The notes below the pieces were generated by a model that was not told the origin of the DNA, did not search any database, and saw only the letters and a program-made list of their open reading frames with translations. Positions 33,641-44,945 of a DNA stretch of 64,000 nucleotides are shown one piece after another. How positions within the stretch are numbered: position 1 is the first letter of the stretch; every line of letters begins with the position of its first letter. The stretch comes from Durio zibethinus (lineage: Eukaryota > Streptophyta > Magnoliopsida > Malvales > Malvaceae), in NCBI RefSeq assembly GCF_002303985.1, contig NW_019167915.1, positions 8,089,170 to 8,153,169 of the forward strand, written 5' to 3'. Made by a program: the position numbers and the translations under genes.

Positions 33641-34695
33641 GAATTTTAAGATAATTCTTTAACTTAAAGATTTTCTCAATAGTTCTAAATAAAAAATTTT
33701 AGCAAAATTTTACTTTTCCAAATGAAGGGAATTAGTGTTAAATTTCAAGTTAAAATCATTTTTATCCAACATCGAAAATAGCACGTAATTAAATAGTACC
33801 AATTTATAGGCGTTGTGGGGGTGCTAATCCTTCTCCATACGTAACCGACTTCCGGACCCAACCTGATTTTTCGTAGATTGAAATTTATCTTTTTGATAAA
33901 CTTTAAACCTGTTTTTATAGTTTTGTTAAAAAGATAAACTTTTGGGTGGCCAATCACACCCTAACAAAGATTGGTGGCGACTTTCATTTTATTTCTCTCG
34001 ATTTTAAAAAACTCATCTTTTACGTCTGACGGTCCTAAAATCGTTACGATAAGGGTTTGGGGTTTAATTAAAACATGAACATCTCTAAAAATTTTCATCA
34101 TCTAGGCAGACTTTCGGAGCAAGTTCGATTTTTTTATAATTTTGAAAACTAATTAAAAATTTCTTATATATCTCTTTTTATGAAAATTTATTAATAATAA
34201 TTCTCCAACATCTAGGGGGAATTATTTGTTTAAAAAATATTTTTTTATTACCTCCAACATCTAGGCAGGAAAAATAAAAAGCTTATTCCATTATTATTAT
34301 TATTATTATTATTTAAATATTTTTAATACTTTTTTTAGTTATTATCCTATATTATTTTCATTTTATTATTATTAATAACAATTAGATATTTATCCTAATA
34401 AATTTAAACATTTATCATGCATAAATATAAAATAACAAAAATAATAATATGTAAAAAAAATTAGACAAAAAAATTTTTTTTACCTGAACCGGATAGGTCA
34501 ACGGTCCGGTCAATACTGGTCTGGATCGGTCTGACCGGTTCGACAGTTCGATTGGCGGTTCGGGAAATCCAGCGGTTCAGACTAGTTCACTGCCAATTCG
34601 TTTGAATCAGTTCAAGGTAGGCTGAGGCGGGTCATCGGGTTGAGTTTACGGATCTCGGGGTCAAGTTCGGTCCACGCGCGGATCCTCTACGCTTG

Positions 34696-34733
34696 AAACG
34701 ACGTCGTTTTGCCCCTATGTTTTCTATAAAAAT
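34696..34733 (+). promoter_or_regulatory. Antisense GACGTC/TATA module in the 5' LTR of element 2
   Basis: The perfect palindrome AAACGACGTCGTTT lies 15 bp before CTATAAAAAT, directed against the element. Confidence 0.55.
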
Positions 34734-35546
34734 CAAATTTTTTTCTCAGTTTGTTTCATTTCACAGAAAAAAAAGGCTTTGAGGGGTTCTCTAGCTTCCG
34801 TCAAAATCTAACGCCGGACGTTGTGCTGGCGATCGTATGGGTCGCCGTCGACGGTGATCGCAGAGAGTCACCAAAAATTGCTCTCGATGCCCTCTTTCCA
34901 AATCCGACCTTCGTTTGGCCTTAAAGTGCCTTGACAATCGTGAATCTATCTTCAAAGTTTATGATCTCTCTTTTTTTTTTTTTTTCAAACGGCTTAAACT
35001 GATGATTTCTCCTTCTTGTTTCAGGTGACTGTGGCGCTGAGGTTCCTCTCTGCGGGGAGGACTGTGTTTTTTTTTCTTATTTTTTTTTTTGCTAGATCTG
35101 TTTCGTTTTCAATTTGGGTATTTTTTGGGGGTGTTTGAAATTTAGTTTTTTATGCGTGGGAATGAGGGTCTGTTTGGGGGTGTTGAGAGTGTTTTAAGGG
35201 GGGGAATTTGTCTGAGCTCAAGGGTTTTCATGGGGGTAGATTGAACGGGTATTCCTTTTTTTTTCAGAGAACCTACGCGAGAGCTGAAGGGAAAATGGGC
35301 TGGAGATTTTAAGGAGCTTTAATTAGGGGGATCTAGGTAGCTATAGGGTAGTTGTAGGTGGGCTGAACAGGGAGCTGGTCAGGGGCTGGTCAGGAGGCTG
35401 ACAGGGGGCTGGTCGGGGGCTGGACAGAGGTGGCAGAGACGTCGTACCAACCCTTGGTTTCTATCTCATTTTCTTTTTTTTAATTTTTTAATTAGTTAAT
35501 TTTTAATTAATAATAAATTTTTTACTTATTAACTATATTTTAAATA

Positions 35547-35587
<41 letters not shown>

Positions 35588-35629
35588 CTAAAATGAAAGC
35601 AGTAGATCTAAACAAAACCGATGTCTACA

Positions 35630-36834
35630 CCACCCTTGTTATCAAATTTGTTCTTATTTTCATCAAATTTTAATTTGTCTATTGCTTATAGGTAAAACTC
35701 CCGTAGCAAGATATATATATATATATATATATAATATACATACTAAAAAAAAATCACCTTCAACAATGCGAAATTTTTATAAATTTATATATTTTAAAAA
35801 ATAAAAAATATTTATATTTTATATGTATTACGAAATATTAATTTGAATCTAATCAAAATTTGTAAATAATCATATTTTTCTTTGAGAAACGTTAATGTTT
35901 AACACATAATATTGGGAATTTAGGGTTTCATATAATAATTTCGTTAATCATATAATTAAAAAAAAAGTATTTAAATATATAATTATAATTATTTAAATTC
36001 TTTTAACTTTTGTTGTTTGGAGAGGGATTAACACATATTAAAGTAAATTTTTTTATTTTTATAATTTTTTTAATCATTGATTTAAATAACTTTAAAAGAA
36101 GAAATTAAATTATTTTTTTATTTATCTTTATTATTTTTTAAATCTATTAAAATAAATTATTACGAAAAGATATACAAGTAAAAAGTTTTATACTAATATA
36201 AAAATTTTATTTGTATCTATCATACAATTTATATATGATTTTTTTTTATTTTTTGTTTGATACAATAAATATTTATTATTTATTTATCCTCTCCTCTCTA
36301 TTCTCTCTCTTCGTTATATGGTTTCCTTGAACTTTCTTTCTATATTTTTTTTCTCTTAAAATGTTTTAAAAAATTATAACTTTCTTTCTATATTTTCTTC
36401 TCTTAAAATGTTTTAAACAATTATAAAACAAAAAAATGAAAGATCAAAATGCCTTTAATATTAATTTAACAAAAATAGACGAAAGCTTCACCAATAATGC
36501 TAAAAAATGAAACGAGAAAATCACATATAAAATAGTTGGTAAACAAAGTGCAATAACATACGATGTGTATTTTAATTTCAATAAGTTAAACATATATTTT
36601 TTAAATTCAAGAAGCGGTGTTAAAAAATTATCATGTATGTTTTGTTTTTTATATTAATTTTAATTTTTTAATATATTCTTTAAAAAATGTGATAATCGTC
36701 TTAGTTATGTTGATGACGTATATATAAGAATCTATTGATATTTTATGACATAAATTTTCATGTACGATGAGGAGTTGGTAAGAACAGTAAAACTGTGATT
36801 CGCACATGCCTATATAAACAATTATTTCTTAAGC
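35630..36834. repeat. Non-coding direct repeat, left copy (pair of 39304-40508)
   Basis: It matches 39304-40508 almost throughout, including the (AT)n run, TTTAGGGTTTCATATAA, GGAGAGGGATTAACACATAT and CACATGCCTA. No coding frame is kept. A diverged, partial third copy lies at about 49655-49850. Confidence 0.8.
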
Positions 36835-37305
36835 AGAATGGGCAGACTACCAAATAGACAAATGGAGCAAGTTGAGATATATATGAAAGATAAAAGAATT
36901 ATGGCCGGTACATTTAAAAAAAAAAATCTGGCCTACTAGAACTCGTCATTGTGAGTTTGGGAAGTTTTCGAGAAAGCATGAGGGAAAAAAAAAAGACCTC
37001 ATGGAAGTCTTCTTGGAAAGAAATGGCATGTTGCTAACTATGTGACTGAAATGGAAAACGAATGGCAAGAAACAAATAAAATAAAATAATAAACCTTCGG
37101 CAACCCATCTTTGAATTTGGGAAAGGAGACAAAAATACTGGCCCACCATGTTCCCTCTAAAGTACAATCAAGAAGATTAGGAAAGTATATTTAAAAAAAA
37201 AAAAGACTAGGAAAGTCCAAAGAAACAATTCTACTTTATTTTTAATGAATCTAACTAATCTTTATATACTTAATAACATAAAATAATATAAGATAGAAAG
37301 AAGCA
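36835..37305. repeat. Partial copy of the 500-bp subrepeat
   Basis: From GCAGAATGGGCAGACTACC on, it matches the right part of the subunits at 14560, 15060, 37940 and 38460. It joins the end of the 35630 repeat directly, so it marks the tandem-duplication breakpoint. Confidence 0.65.
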
Positions 37306-38900
37306 GTTTTGGATTTTTTTTGTTTTTCTACTGCTTAGCTTTGCTTAGCACGTAACAAAATAAAAAACATTTGTTGTTTGGGATTGGATGGTTCTTAGAG
37401 ACTTATTGAATAGAGTGTTTGATAAATTATTTGTGAAAATATTCGATTTTTTAATTTTTATTTATTTATTAAATTAAATAAATAATTTTAAATAATATTT
37501 TTATATTTATTTATTATGAACCAAACACAAATAAAAATATATTAATGTTGTTTTTAGCGATAAGTTTATGAATTTATGTTTTATTATATTTATAAGTTTA
37601 AATTAAACTTTTATATTTAAATTTAAAATTATTATTTTACTTGTATCTATCAATTTGAATTTGAATTTAAATTTGAGCATACATAATTAAATTTAAAATT
37701 GAGTATGAAAATTAAATTTATTTTAATCAAACGAGTTTAAATAATTTAATTTTTATCTTAAATTAAATTTAAATTTAAAAATTAAAATTTGATCGAATAC
37801 AAATGAAATTTCAAACAACTAAATTCTGGTTGAACTCAATTTTCTCACCACCCCCCATATAACCAACAAATGAACTCAACATGTTCGGGGAAAGCTATGA
37901 GAGAAAGTCCAAAATGTGAGTAGGTGGCCTATTTGTTAAGAAGAATGGGCAGACTTCCAAATACACAAATGGAGCCAGTTGAGATACATGAAAGATAAAA
38001 GAATATGGCCGGTACTTTAAAAAAAAAAAATCTGGCCTACTACAACTCCTCATTTTGAGTTTGGGGAGTGTTCGAAAATGCATAAGGGAAAAAAGAAAAA
38101 GAATACAAAAGACGTCATGGAAGTCTTTTTGGAAAGAAATGCATGTTGCTAGCTATGTGACTGAAATGGAAAATGAATGGCAAGAAAAAATAATAAAATA
38201 ATAAGCCTTCAAGAAGCCATCTTTGAATTCGGGAAAGGAAACAATAATATTGGCCCATCGTGTTACCTCCTCCAAATTTGAATTTAAATCTAATTTAAAT
38301 TTAAAAATTAAAATTTGCTCAACTACGAGACGAATTTCAAATAATTAAATTCTGAACTCAAATTTCTCACCACCCTCCGTATAACCAACAAATGAACTCG
38401 ACATGTTCGGGGAAAGCTATGAAAGAAAGTCCAAAATGTGAGTTGGTGGCCTATTTGTTAAGAAAATGGGCAGACTTCCAAATACACAAATGGAGCAAGT
38501 TGAGATACATGAAAGATAAAAGAATATGACCGGTACATTAAAAAAGGAAAAAAAAAAGTCTGGCCTAGCACAACTCTTCATTTTGAGTTAGGGGACTGTT
38601 CGAGGAGGCAAATAAAAAAAAAGACCTCATGGAAGTCTTATTGGAAAGAAATGCAAGTTGCTGACTATGTAACTTTCAAATGGAACATGAATGACTAGAA
38701 AAAAAAATAAAATAAAACAATAAGCCTTCAATACCCCATCTTTTAATTCGGAAAAGGAGACAAAAATAATGGCCCACCATGTTCTCTCCTCCAAATTACA
38801 ATCAAGAAGACTCGGAAAGTCTATTTAAAAAACAAATTGCTAGGAAAGTCCAAAAAAACCATTCTACGTCATTTTTAATGAATCTAACTCACCTTTATAC
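37306..38900. repeat. Non-coding direct repeat, right copy (pair of 13924-15506)
   Basis: It contains two 500-bp subunits (about 37837-38345 and 38355-38900). It is colinear with 13924-15506, and the left copy has a few more small deletions. Confidence 0.75.
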
Positions 38901-39303
38901 ATTTATCAAATAAATAAAATAATATGAGATCGAAAGAAGCAAAAGTTTTGGATTTTATGGTTTTTTTACTGCTTAGTACATAACAAAATAAAAAACATTT
39001 TTATTTGGGATTGGTTGTCTTTCAATTTAATAATGAGACAAAAGTTCTGGGTTGATCGAGATTACTTTTGTTTTTTTTTTTTTAAATTAATTTCAATTTT
39101 TATGAAAACAACTTTTTTTTTCAAAAAAATAAATATATTCTTCCAACATCAAGAATTGCATCATCTTCACATGATAGCAACTAGGATCACGAAAACAACG
39201 TGTTCTTTTTTTTTTTTTCAATTTCAACTAATTGAACAAAAACAAAGCCAAAACCCTTGAAAACATAAAACCAAAAATTAGCATTATTTGTCAACAATTC
39301 CAA
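38901..39303. other. Flank present only in the right duplicate
   Basis: About 400 bp of AT-rich sequence with T and A runs. The left copy lacks it, because there the DNA jumps from 15506 into the truncated LTR. It is therefore what the left flank of element 2 should have contained. Confidence 0.5.
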
Positions 39304-40508
39304 ACCACCCTTGTTATCAAATTTGTTCTTAGTTTCATCAAATTTTAACTTGTCTATTGCTTGTAGGTAAAACTCCCGTAGCAATATATATATATATATA
39401 TATATAATATACATACTAGAAAAAAATAACCTTCAAAAATGTGAAATTTTTATAAATTTATATATTTTAAAAAATAAAAAATATTTTATATTTTATATGT
39501 ATTACGAAATATTAATTTGAATCTAATCAAAATTTGTAAATAATCATATTTTTCTTTGAAAAACGTTAATGTTTAACACGTAATATTGGAAATTTAGGGT
39601 TTCATATAACAATTTCGTCAATCATATAATTAAAAAAAGAGTATTTAAATATATAATTATAATTATTTAAATACTTTTAACTTTTGTTGTTTGGAGAGGG
39701 ATTAACACATATTAAAGTAAAATTTTTTATTTTTATAGTTTTTTAATCATTGATTTAAATAACTTTAAAAGAAGAAATTAAATTATTTTTTTATTTATCT
39801 TTATTATTTTTTAAATCTATTAACATAAATTATTACAAAAAGATATACAAGTAAAAAGTTTTATACGAATATAAAAATTTTATTTGTATCTATCATACAA
39901 CTTATATATGAATTTTTTTTTTAATTTTTTGTTTGATACAATAAATATTTATTATTTATTTATCCTCTCCTCTCTATTCTCTCTCTTCGTTTTACGGTTT
40001 CCTTAAACTTTCTTTCTATATTTTTTTTCTCTTAAAATGTTTTAAAAAATTATAACTTTCTTTCTATATTTTCTTCTCTTAAAATGTTTTAAAAAATTAT
40101 AAAACAAAAAAATGAAGGATCAAAATGCCTTTAATATTAATTTAACAAAAATAGACGCAAGCTTCACCAATAATGCTAAAAAATGAAACGAGAAAATCAC
40201 ATATAAAATAGTTGGTAAACAAAGTGCAATCACATACGATGTGTATTTTAATTTCAATAAGTTAAACATATATTTTTTAAATTCAAGAAGCGGTGTTAAA
40301 AAATTATCATGTATGTTTTGTTTTTTATATTAATTTTAATTTTTTAATATATTCTTTAAAAAATGTGATAATCGTCTTAGTCATGTTGATGACGTATATA
40401 TAAGAATCTATTGATATTTTATGACATAAATTTTCATGTACCATGAGGAGTAGGTAAGAACAGTAAAACTGTGATTCGCACATGCCTACATAAACAATTA
40501 TTTCTTAA
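39304..40508. repeat. Non-coding direct repeat, right copy (pair of 35630-36834)
   Basis: It starts CCACCCTTGTTATC, the uninterrupted version of the element 2 target site, and ends ACAATTATTTCTTAA, about 250 bp before the start codon of the hydrolase-like gene. Confidence 0.8.
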
Positions 40509-40661
40509 TTAATTAATTGAAAATGTTTGAATAAAAAATAATATTTAAACTCGGAGACCAAAAGCTATTGTTTGTTTATTCAGCAAAACATAGTACTAAG
40601 CATTCTTAATAATAAACACTAATAATATTTAAACTCTCAAAGCGTAGACTAGAGTCTCTCT

Positions 40662-40672
40662 CTATATATATA
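40662..40672 (+). promoter_or_regulatory. TATA box of the hydrolase-like gene
   Basis: CTATATATATA lies after a CT-rich stretch, 91 bp upstream of the ATG. Confidence 0.5.
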
Positions 40673-40762
40673 TTTATGGCTTTATGCCTGAACTGTTCCA
40701 AGCCTTCAAATTGTGACTCCTCTTGACATTATAAGTTAGTAAAAAGGAAAAAATAAATCATC

Positions 40763-43700
40763 ATGTCCCTCCATTACACGTCGGAAAAAGAGCACAATCA
40801 GGTTACAATTAAATTCTTGCTCTTGCTTCTTTTATCATATTTTCTTTATACTGCTTTTGTCTTTTTTTTATTATTATTTTTAAATATTAAAAATCATAAA
40901 ACTTTAATTTTATAAAAAAAATTTTAATTTTAATATTAAATAAATTAAAGTCAAAACTTTTTTTTTAAATTATGTGAAAATCAAATACAAGAAAAACAAA
41001 TTAAGATAAAGAGAGCATATATTTACAATTAAACCCAAACCTTCATTACTTTTAATATTTTGTGTATATAGAAGTGGATATTTGCTGCATTTTTGTGTGT
41101 TACTGGTTTCATTGACATAAAATTTCATGGTATAACCTATATAGGTACTGTTTGAAGGAGATTTATTAGTGAAGAAGGTGATTTTAAATAGACCCAAGAA
41201 GTTAAATATCCTAACTTATGAAATGGTGAGATTTTATAGTTATTATATATTATACCTACTAAATTTTAATTCTTCTATTTTATGAAAATATTTATACATA
41301 TAAATGGCATTGTTGAATGAACACTACTTGGTTTGCAGGTTTGTCAAATGCTAACAAAATTCCAAATATACGAGGAAGATTCTACAACAAATTTTGTAAT
41401 TTTGAAGGTAAAATTGATCATCAGAATCCAAAAACATAATGAAGAATTAATGATTTTTTAATTAATTTGTTTTAGACTTACTGTAAAAAAAAAAAGAAAA
41501 AAAAAGAGAGTTTTAGACTGGTCATTGTGTTGCTTCACTTTCCAGATGCATATCCAAACAACTGACACATTTATTATCGCTAATGATCATAAGTTGTGAT
41601 CTTGTAGGGCAACGGAAGAGCATTTTGTGCCGGGGGTGATGTTGTTTCCGTAATTGGTGCTAGCAAAATAGGTCAAGTTTGGTTGGGCTTGACTCGAGTG
41701 GAATCTTGCACTTATAAGATTTTGCCTTTCAAATCTAACTTGAAATATTATTTTATTAATAATTTTTTTTTATTTTAAAATATTTGAATAGTTAGATAAA
41801 AATAAATTTTAATATTTATATTGTAATAGGTTTAAACTGGGGTTTATAACTAGGTGGAGTTAGACTTTGGACAAGTTATTGAAGGTGTTAACGGGGTCGG
41901 CTCTTGTCTGATCCTGTTCATAGATGCTTCTTATACAATTACTCTTTTTTATTTTTTAATATCTATCAATTATATATGTTTTGTTCATATATAATATAAA
42001 ATCCCCTATCATTAACTAATCAGGTCATTGGAGTTTCGGAGCAAATTTTTACCGAAAACAATATGCTTTAGACTACCTACTTGCAACATATAAGAAACCC
42101 TTGGTAAGTTGCAGTAATTTCGAACCACTACAGTTAATTATCTCTTAATTCGTTGGAAATTATGTATAACTAATTATTCTTTTTCTTTTCATTTGGATTA
42201 ATGAAGATTTCACTTATCAATGGTTTTGTTATGGGAGGTGGTGCTGGCTTATCTATTCATGCAAAGTTTAAAGTTGTTACTGAAAATGCTGTAAGTCTTT
42301 TTTTCCCTCTTTTTTTTTTTTTTGCTTTTAGTACAAAAAAATGTAGACACATTAAAAGGAGCTTGGTAAAACTAGTAATTATATTACTTTGAAATATATA
42401 ATTGATTATGTGGAATTTACTAGAATTTAATGCACATAAATATTACTTGATAAGAAAAATAATGCAATTACTAGCTTATTGAAAAAGAAATTACAAATTT
42501 AAAATTAATTAGTTTATGTAAATGGCAACTTGAACAGGTGTTTGCCATGCCAGAAGCATCAATAGGGCTTTTCCCTGATGTTGGTGCTTCCTATTTCCTT
42601 TCTAGACTTCCTGGCTATTTCGGTAACAGTTTCTTTTCCTGATCGACGCAAACGTACAAAATTGAAATTAAACTTGAATGCAATTAACAAATTAATAGTT
42701 TTGTTAACTTAATCCTCCATGTCAAATATTAATGAAGGAGAATATTTGGGACTAAGTGGAGCAAGGTTGGATGGAACGGAAATGCTTGCTTGTGGACTTG
42801 CGACTCATTTTGTTCTGTCCAAGGTAAATTCTTGATACTTCAAGGGATTTTCTTTCCCCAAATACGACGCTATTAACAAAAAGCATGACACTTGATATGT
42901 TTTAGGACCTAATTTTGCTCGAAAATGAACTTGATAAAGTGGGAACATCAGACACAACAAAGATTGCCAGGAAAATTGACACATTCTCGAGTGCAGCACC
43001 TGTTAAAAGAGAGAGTGCTTATGCAAGGTAATAATAATTGTTCACTCATATATATTCCTCTTCTATATATTTGCATGGTTTTATTATATTTTTGTTTCTT
43101 AATATCTTTGCGTTGAATTTAGATTGGAGATTATAAACAAATGTTTCTCAAAGAATACTGTGGAAGAAATATTATTAGCCCTTGTAAGTATGTATATCTT
43201 AACACATTTTTCTATGATCAAGAAAAAAGGAACGAAATTAGAAATTAATAAAACAAATTTGCTTGCTTTTTGTATGCAGGAGAAGGAGATAGAACATAAT
43301 GCGGGAAAATGGATGATGGAGGCTGTGAAGTCCATGAAAGCTGCTAGTCCTACTAGCCTTAAAATTTTTCTCAGATCAGTACGCGATCTATGATATGCAT
43401 ATATATGTTTTATTTATTTAAAAAAAAAAAAAAACAATAATTTTAAATAGAAAGGCATTGCAATGGTTTGATATGGTTATGAATTTTTTGTTTAAATTGA
43501 TCCTTGAATAGATCAGGGAAGGCCGAGAACAAACACTTGACCAATGCTTTGCACGTGAGTATATAACCTTATCTAACATTCTTCGAGGATCAATTGGCAA
43601 TGATTTGTACGAGGTACTTAGGAATGAAAGATTGAAAATGTCCTAGTTTCAACATTAATTTAATTTGTTACTTCATAGTAATTAATGTAATGTTGCCTTA

Positions 43701-44262
43701 AAAATTTATACAATATGCTTGCAGGGTACAAGAGCGAAGCTAATTGAAAAGGACAATAAACCTAAGGTACTCGTAACATTATATGATGATATCTAATGTT
43801 TGCAACAATTTTTTCATACTTTTATAGAATAAAATTATAGACTATTTTCTATTATTATTCTTGAAATGTTGTCACATTCATCATGGAAAAAATTACTTAT
43901 ATTAAAGTGTACAAATGTTGGATGCTATATTTTCTTAGCAGAAAATAAAGAGAAAAAAGTGTTAATTAATAATTAAAACTTAAGAAAAATAGCTGAATCG
44001 TCTTCCTACAAAGTTAATTTAAGAGCAAATGGGTTGTTTTACTTGCATGTGTAAAATGAATTTAGATAATTAGTTAATTTGATTTTTGTTTTTTGATCAT
44101 GTATAAATGCAACAGTGGGAGCCTTCAAATTTGCAGTCAGTGAACAAAGAAACGGTGAATCGTTATTTTACAGAGGTTGATGATCCACATTGGGAAGTCT
44201 TACGTCTTCCTGTTAATCGACGACAGCCCAACTCGGTTGATGCATTGAAATCCAAGATATGA
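40763..44262 (+). CDS. 3-hydroxyisobutyryl-CoA hydrolase-like protein, 14 exons
   Basis: Crotonase-fold thioesterase of the CHY1/HIBCH group, which in valine breakdown hydrolyses 3-hydroxyisobutyryl-CoA. Exons: 40763-40801, 41145-41225, 41339-41407, 41608-41671, 42024-42103, 42207-42290, 42538-42622, 42738-42823, 42906-43027, 43123-43183, 43280-43378, 43512-43613, 43725-43766, 44116-44262. All introns are GT-AG and the joined 1161 bp reads 386 aa without a break. Motifs: NRPKKLN (31-37), GNGRAFCAGGD (64-74), MGGGAG oxyanion loop (120-125), and MPEASIGLFPDVGASY with Glu145 and Asp153, the conserved acids of the family. Exon 1 encodes only MSLHYTSEKEHNQ, so there is no transit peptide. The C-terminus is Ser-Lys-Ile, close to a peroxisomal PTS1. 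The gene looks functional. Confidence 0.92.
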
Positions 44263-44375
44263 ACTATTCTCCTGTCTGGTCTTAGGTTGCTCCTTTCTGG
44301 TCTTGCCCTGTCAAAATAGGAACCCACGCCCCTGTGGAAACCCTGAAACCTTTCTACTTTTACTTTTTTTTAAAA

Positions 44376-44381
44376 AATAAA
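44376..44381 (+). terminator. Poly(A) signal of the hydrolase-like gene
   Basis: AATAAA lies 114 bp past the stop codon. Confidence 0.45.
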
Positions 44382-44713
44382 TTATTATTTTAAGTGTGTT
44401 AAGTTATGATAGAGACTGTACTCTATTAATTCTAATTAAGCGATTTGTATGCTCAAAAATAATGAAGATTTTAAAATGATAATTAAAAAAACTTGAGAAT
44501 AATGGAGGTTACAGAGTTTTCCCAATGTCTCTAGTTCTAAAAAAAATCAAAAGCTAATAAGGAACCTTTTTTGTTTCCTAGTTTTCTTGTGCTAGTTGTT
44601 GCAGTTTAAAAAAGTAGTATAAAATAAAACTTTCAACATATATTCCAAGCCAATCAAGGAAATGTTGAATGAAACTATATATGTGTATCTAGATTCTCAA
44701 ATTTCGACCTCAA

Positions 44714-44812
44714 TCGTCATCCTACAAAGTTAATTTAAGAGTTCAAATAGTGCAGGCATTCAAAATTGTAGTCAGTGAGAAAAGAGACGGTGAATCGTTA
44801 TTTTTTACAGAG
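44714..44812 (+). pseudogene. Partial duplicate of intron 13 and exon 14 of the hydrolase-like gene
   Basis: CCTACAAAGTTAATTTAAGA (44721-44740) repeats 44006-44025. 44751-44812 (TTCAAAATTGTAGTCAGTGA, then GACGGTGAATCGTTATTTTT) repeats the 5' part of exon 14 (44108-44175) with substitutions and an extra TT. About 80 bp of intron between the two blocks is missing in the copy. It cannot encode the exon, because the frame is lost after a few codons. Confidence 0.75.
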
Positions 44813-44945
44813 CTTTCATACAAAAGAATTATAAGTCAGAAAAGAAGAGATGTTGTAATAATAAGAATATCAAGAAGAAAATACTACATGATAGGGTTAA
44901 TCCGTGAAAATGGAGCAATATGCATAAGTTAATGTGGCATATATT

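Larger units (their letters stand above)
31236..34051 (+). mobile_element. Solo LTR (LTR-B), plus strand, nested in the 5' LTR of element 2
   Basis: It starts TGTAGACACCG and ends TTACGATA (CA to TA), 2,816 bp, flanked by perfect AGGGT repeats. It is the same family as the LTR it sits in but inverted. As a result 30202-31235 pairs with about 33020-34051, and 31236 to about 32800 pairs with 34057-35629. It contains seven hairpin motifs, a C/A telomere-like tract and the antisense promoter module. No internal element sequence is present. Confidence 0.85.
15507..35629 (-). mobile_element. Tat-type LTR retrotransposon with DUF7745-like ORF (element 2)
   Basis: On the minus strand the order is 5' LTR (35629 to 30202, split by a nested solo LTR), primer site (30198-30181), leader, DUF7745-like ORF, coiled coil, gag, protease, RT, RNase H, second RNase H, integrase, minisatellite, polypurine tract and truncated 3' LTR. 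Without the insertion it is about 17.3 kb, a size seen in Ogre/Tat elements. All ORFs carry stops or frameshifts. The sequence right of the 5' LTR (CCACCCTTG) continues the host repeat seen whole at 39304, so the insertion point can be placed exactly on that side. Confidence 0.85.
30202..35629 (-). mobile_element. 5' LTR of element 2, split by a solo LTR
   Basis: The element-strand start is TGTAGACATCGG at 35629 and the end is TTACGACA at 30202. The two halves are 34057-35629 and 30202-31235. Removing 31236-34051 and one AGGGT restores one LTR of about 2.6 kb. The first base right of the LTR starts CCACC of host repeat DNA. Confidence 0.85.

Noticed and set aside
43124..43393. Plus-strand ORF spanning 89 codons
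   Set aside because: It is a read-through of exons 10 and 11 and the intron between them in a different splice context; the spliced model explains both coding parts.
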